From positions 1 to 38,137 of the forward strand of contig JBFIPX010000010.1 of the NCBI GenBank assembly GCA_041609895.1: a DNA stretch of 38,137 nt. The letters are read 5' to 3'. Both the position numbers and the translations under genes were made by a program. Origin of the DNA: JAHHLP01 sp041609895. Lineage in GTDB: Bacteria > Bacteroidota > Rhodothermia > Rhodothermales > JABDKH01. The notes under the pieces are model-generated. The model was not told where the DNA came from. It was given only the letters and a program-made list of their open reading frames with translations, and searched no databases. Positions 35,087-38,137 of this stretch are shown here, piece after piece (positions within the stretch are counted from its first letter, which is position 1; every line of letters begins with the position of its first letter).

Positions 35087-35797
35087 ATGGCCGTTACATC
35101 CGAAGCCTCCGAAATAAACATCCTGGTCGTTGACGACGAGGAGGATGTCGTAGAAGTCGTAAGCCATTTCTTATCGCAAGAAGGCTTTACAATTCACAAG
35201 GCGTACGACGGCGAAGAAGCTCTTCAAAAGGCAACTCCGGACGTTGATCTCATCGTCCTGGATATTATGCTGCCGGGCCTGGACGGTTATGAGGTCTGCC
35301 GTCGCTTGAGGTCGCGGGTGGAGACCGAGACCATCCCGATCATTTTCCTGAGCGCAAAGGTCGAGGAAGAAGACCAGATCAGAGGGCTTATGCTCGGCGG
35401 AGACTCATACCTGACGAAGCCCGTTTCGCCGCAGGTCATCCTCGCAAATGTTAAGGCGATTCTCCGCCGAAGTGGCGTCGAGGAAAGTCGGACGCTGCAG
35501 GTAGACGATCTGACCATCTACGAAGATGAGTATCGGGCCTCTTTGGACGACAAGGATCTTGGCCTCACGCTGACCGAGTTTGAACTGCTCCGGTACCTGG
35601 TAAGGCATCCTCGCAAGGCATTCACCAGGCAACAGTTGTTGGAAACCATTTGGAAGGATGCCATGATGGTTACCGAAAGAACGGTGGATGCCCACATCAA
35701 GAACCTGCGGGAAAAGCTGGGTGCGTTCGCAGAGCACATTCAGACCGTCCGTGGTGTGGGCTACCGCTTTGTAAGAGAGGCCAACACAGAAGCCTAG
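35087..35797 (+). CDS. OmpR/PhoB-type response regulator
   Basis: This 236-residue two-component regulator has a receiver domain with acidic pocket VVDDEED (Asp16/Asp17), phosphoacceptor Asp59 in VLDIMLPGLDGYEV, Ser89 (FLSAK) and Lys111 (LTKPV). The C-terminal winged helix (about 135-232) shows LTLTEFELLRYLVRHPRKAFTR, TVDAHIKNLREKLG and TVRGVGYRF, the DNA-binding features of PhoB-like activators. The regulon cannot be read from sequence. The kinase gene starts 54 bp later on the same strand. Confidence 0.95.
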   Translation: MAVTSEASEINILVVDDEEDVVEVVSHFLSQEGFTIHKAYDGEEALQKATPDVDLIVLDIMLPGLDGYEVCRRLRSRVETETIPIIFLSAKVEEEDQIRGLMLGGDSYLTKPVSPQVILANVKAILRRSGVEESRTLQVDDLTIYEDEYRASLDDKDLGLTLTEFELLRYLVRHPRKAFTRQQLLETIWKDAMMVTERTVDAHIKNLREKLGAFAEHIQTVRGVGYRFVREANTEA

Positions 35798-35851
35798 CAC
35801 ACGCGTCGCAAGGCGCAGGCCTGTAAGCGCGCAACAAGCTCAGCGTACCCC

Positions 35852-37318
35852 ATGCGGCTTCCCTGGCGCTCGACTTCCCGCAGTCGGACGAGGCTGCTGC
35901 CCTCAAGAGCTTCGACACAGTTCTTGATGATGATTACGTTCGGCGTGTTCGTGGGAATCGCCGTCCTCGCAGTCTGGCTGTACCTTGCTTTTGTGCTGCG
36001 CGGGGACATCGACGGCGCGCTCGACCAGACCCTTCGCGAACAAGCCGAACGCGTAGCTCTCCTCATCGATTCGACAGAGCCCGACGAACGTCAGTCTGTT
36101 GCCCGGGACTTCGCGCAGCTCGCCGAATTCCATCTCACAGTAGCCTCAGGGGGGACGGTCGTCTGGGAAGAAATGAGGTTGCCCGATCACCTGTCCACGG
36201 CCGTCCTGCGAGTCAGCGCACTCGAAAAACTCGACGAAGGCGAGCAGCGAATCGATCTCGTCCGGTCGGACCAGGGCGACGTGGTGCACTACGTGACCGT
36301 ACGGCCCACTGGCTCCGACACCACGGTTCGGGTTGGACAGGGTGAACCGCGACTTCTGCAGCTCGTCAACCGAATGAAGGCGACGTTATTTGTCGGAATG
36401 GTGCTAGCTCTCGCACTTGCATTGCTTGGAAGCTGGACCGCCGCGCAACGTGTCACCCTGCCGCTTCAGGAGATCCGCAACAACGCAAAACGCATTGCAG
36501 AGGGAGACATCGACCGCAAGATTCGCGTCGACTCGCGCGCCGCCGAATTCCAGGACCTCGAGGAAAGCCTGAACCGGATGTCCGATAGCTTTCGCGAGAA
36601 GATCGAAAACCTGCAACGGATGGCGGCGGTGCAGAACGAGTTCATCGGCAATGTGTCCCACGAAGTACGCAACCCGATCTTCGCCGTTGGAGGCTACCTC
36701 GAAGCCCTGTCGACGCCGGGGCTCACCGACGAACAGCGGGCTCTCTACGGTGAAAAGGCACTGGCCAACCTGCAGCGACTCTCCAATCTTTTCAACGACC
36801 TGATTGAAATCGCTCGGCTCGAATATCGAGAGGACATCATCAGTGCGGGAGTATTCGACCTTGCGGAGCTGGTGCATGAGGTCGGCGAAACACTCCGACA
36901 GAAGGCGTCAGAGAAAGGACTGAATCTCGAGATCGAAAACCCGTCGATGTTTGTGGAGGCCGATCGCAACAGGATCCGGCAGGTGATCGTGAATCTCGTT
37001 GAAAACGCGATCGCCTACTCCGACGAAGGCACGATTCGCTGCCGGATCGGACGGCGTCAGGACAGGGTGCGCGTTGAGGTCGTAGACACGGGTCGAGGAA
37101 TTCCGGAAGACCATCGCGAGCGGATCTTTGAGCGCTTCTATCGCGTCGATCCGGATCGCTCACGCAGAAGTGGCGGCACCGGTCTCGGCCTCAGCATCGT
37201 AAAGCAGATCCTGCAGGCCCACGGACAACAAATCCACGTCGAGAGCACCGTGGGATCCGGCACACGCTTCTGGTTCGACCTACCGTACGCTGAAACGCTG
37301 GAGCCGGTCGCGGTATAA
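35852..37318 (+). CDS. HAMP-containing sensor histidine kinase
   Basis: This 488-residue membrane sensor pairs with the response regulator just upstream. It has TM1 at about 25-49, a periplasmic sensor region of about 125 residues (50-175) without a recognised motif, TM2 at about 177-196 and HAMP at 197-250 (LPLQEIRNNAKRIAEGDIDRKI). HisKA has phospho-His270 in FIGNVSHEVRNP. The HATPase domain has N box NLVENAIAYS, G1 VDTGRGIPE, F box IFERFYRVD and G2 GGTGLGLSIV. All kinase boxes are intact. The H-box reads HEVRNP, a common variant of HELRTP. Confidence 0.95.
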   Translation: MRLPWRSTSRSRTRLLPSRASTQFLMMITFGVFVGIAVLAVWLYLAFVLRGDIDGALDQTLREQAERVALLIDSTEPDERQSVARDFAQLAEFHLTVASGGTVVWEEMRLPDHLSTAVLRVSALEKLDEGEQRIDLVRSDQGDVVHYVTVRPTGSDTTVRVGQGEPRLLQLVNRMKATLFVGMVLALALALLGSWTAAQRVTLPLQEIRNNAKRIAEGDIDRKIRVDSRAAEFQDLEESLNRMSDSFREKIENLQRMAAVQNEFIGNVSHEVRNPIFAVGGYLEALSTPGLTDEQRALYGEKALANLQRLSNLFNDLIEIARLEYREDIISAGVFDLAELVHEVGETLRQKASEKGLNLEIENPSMFVEADRNRIRQVIVNLVENAIAYSDEGTIRCRIGRRQDRVRVEVVDTGRGIPEDHRERIFERFYRVDPDRSRRSGGTGLGLSIVKQILQAHGQQIHVESTVGSGTRFWFDLPYAETLEPVAV

Positions 37319-37475
37319 GGGACTAAACATTTTCAGTGTCGGCTCGTTTCAGTATTATTTATTGCGCGTCGGAATCACCCGATTTCAAATCAAGACGCCG
37401 TACGCACTATTGCGTCCCACTGCGTATGGATCCGACCGCGAAATGGCGCCTCGTTGCGCCCAAAAGAGAGCGTGT

Positions 37476-38137
37476 ATGGCTGGTACCAGGAAAAAAGCTG
37501 AACGGGAGTACCGGCGTGACGACGTCGTGCAGATCGACCCCAAAGATGGTGCAGCAACCAACGGAGACTTCGTTCACCCGGGTTTTGAAAGTGACATCGA
37601 CGTCCAATTCGTTACGCCATCGGATTTTGACCCCGAGACTCTGAGAAGTGTCTACAGGACGATGCTCGTCTCCAGACGGCTCGACCAGAAGATGATGACG
37701 CTTCTTAAACAAGGCAGAGGCTTCTTTCACATCGGCAGCTCAGGGCACGAAGCCGCGCAGGCGGCAATCGCCTTCGATGCAAAGCCGGGTTACGATTGGT
37801 TTTGTCCCTACTATAGAGACCTCTGCACGGTTCTTTCACTCGGAATGACGGCGAGGGAAACACTGCTCGCACACCTCGCGAAGGCCGACGATCCGAATTC
37901 CGGCGGCCGACAAATGCCCGAGCATTTCGGCTCGAGAGAAAAACATATCATGACCACGTCGTCGTCGGTCGGTGCGCAGTTTCTGCCCGCTCTCGGCTTC
38001 GGTATGGCGGTACTCCGGCACGAAACCGACGCTTTCGTGTACTGCTCTTGTGGCGACGGTGCTACATCCCAAGGAGACTTTCACGAAGCGTTGAACTGGT
38101 CCGCGCGTCTTCGCGCCCCGATTCTCTTCTTCGTACA
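37476..38137 (+). CDS. 2-oxo-acid dehydrogenase E1, alpha part (3' end outside window)
   Basis: This is the thiamine-diphosphate E1 component of a branched-chain 2-oxo-acid or pyruvate-type dehydrogenase complex. Translation from ATG 37476 (GAGAG about 7 nt upstream) gives 220 codons before the window edge. It has a 50-residue N-terminal tail, then LRSVYRTMLVSRRLDQKMMTL, GRGFFHIGSSGHEAAQ, the substrate-pocket WFCPYYRD, DDPNSGGRQMPEHFG, and the ThDP motif GDGATSQGDFHEALN. The style (KQGRGFFHIG, SGGRQMPEHFG) is that of the alpha half of fused alpha/beta E1 proteins in Bacteroidota and relatives; whether it is fused cannot be seen. Confidence 0.9.
   Translation, partial: MAGTRKKAEREYRRDDVVQIDPKDGAATNGDFVHPGFESDIDVQFVTPSDFDPETLRSVYRTMLVSRRLDQKMMTLLKQGRGFFHIGSSGHEAAQAAIAFDAKPGYDWFCPYYRDLCTVLSLGMTARETLLAHLAKADDPNSGGRQMPEHFGSREKHIMTTSSSVGAQFLPALGFGMAVLRHETDAFVYCSCGDGATSQGDFHEALNWSARLRAPILFFV

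Noticed and set aside
1..38137. CRISPR arrays, insertion sequences, prophage genes, rRNA and riboswitches.
   Set aside because: I saw no spaced direct repeats, transposase or integrase motifs, phage structural genes, rRNA sequence or recognisable aptamer in the window.

Overview
The window is about 38 kb of ordinary-density bacterial chromosome with moderately high GC. Several features point to the Rhodothermota/Bacteroidota side of the FCB group, most likely a marine Rhodothermales-like organism. These are a secreted beta-propeller protein with a C-terminal YPNP...SGVY sorting-type domain, PEGA/TPR/TonB envelope proteins, a FtsE of the Bacteroidota type, a probable fused alpha/beta 2-oxo-acid dehydrogenase E1 start, and many starts without a clear Shine-Dalgarno sequence. 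This placement is inference from gene types; no marker gene was compared. I see no phage, IS element, CRISPR array or rRNA.

Left part (1-6021): the 5' part of grpE and hrcA lie on the minus strand as a heat-shock operon. A secreted Arg/Lys- and His-rich protein with four 36-bp repeats follows, with a clear terminator, then a DUF2231-type membrane protein. sppA is on the plus strand.

Middle-left (6025-14107): gpmI and nth are on the minus strand, and Nth has an unusual Cys-containing tail. A DUF4105 membrane protein on the plus strand converges with a 798-residue minus-strand protein that has a long acidic N-terminus, one membrane segment, three PEGA-like domains, a TPR and a TonB C-terminal domain. 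Upstream of it is a shorter paralogue that lacks the TonB domain. A tRNA-His and tRNA-Glu pair with its own promoter and terminator comes next.

Middle (14194-20909): the T9SS-type propeller protein, ribH and a PHP-domain phosphoesterase are on the minus strand. On the plus strand, divergent from the PHP gene, are a HIT-family protein, a UPF0104-type membrane protein and a DUF72 protein; the last two overlap by 4 bp.

Right-middle (20906-33498): a long minus-strand run transcribed in the order pyrC, ddl, nrnA, pepA, pdxA, methyltransferase, ftsE, AGCS symporter, upp, NhaC antiporter, cupin. Many junctions are tight (TAG-ATG adjacency, TTGA overlap, 9-24 bp gaps). The run mixes pyrimidine synthesis and salvage, cell-wall precursors, small-RNA/pAp turnover, peptide recycling, PLP synthesis and sodium-coupled transport.

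Right end (33676-38137): alr (supplying D-alanine for Ddl) is on the plus strand, divergent from pyrC. It is followed by an OmpR-type response regulator, its histidine kinase, and the start of a dehydrogenase E1 gene cut by the window edge.

Nothing in the window is a plainly new system. The most unusual material is the pair of PEGA/TPR envelope proteins with a shared N-terminal helix, one TonB-terminated behind a 300-residue acidic cytoplasmic arm, and the repetitive cationic/His-rich exported protein.
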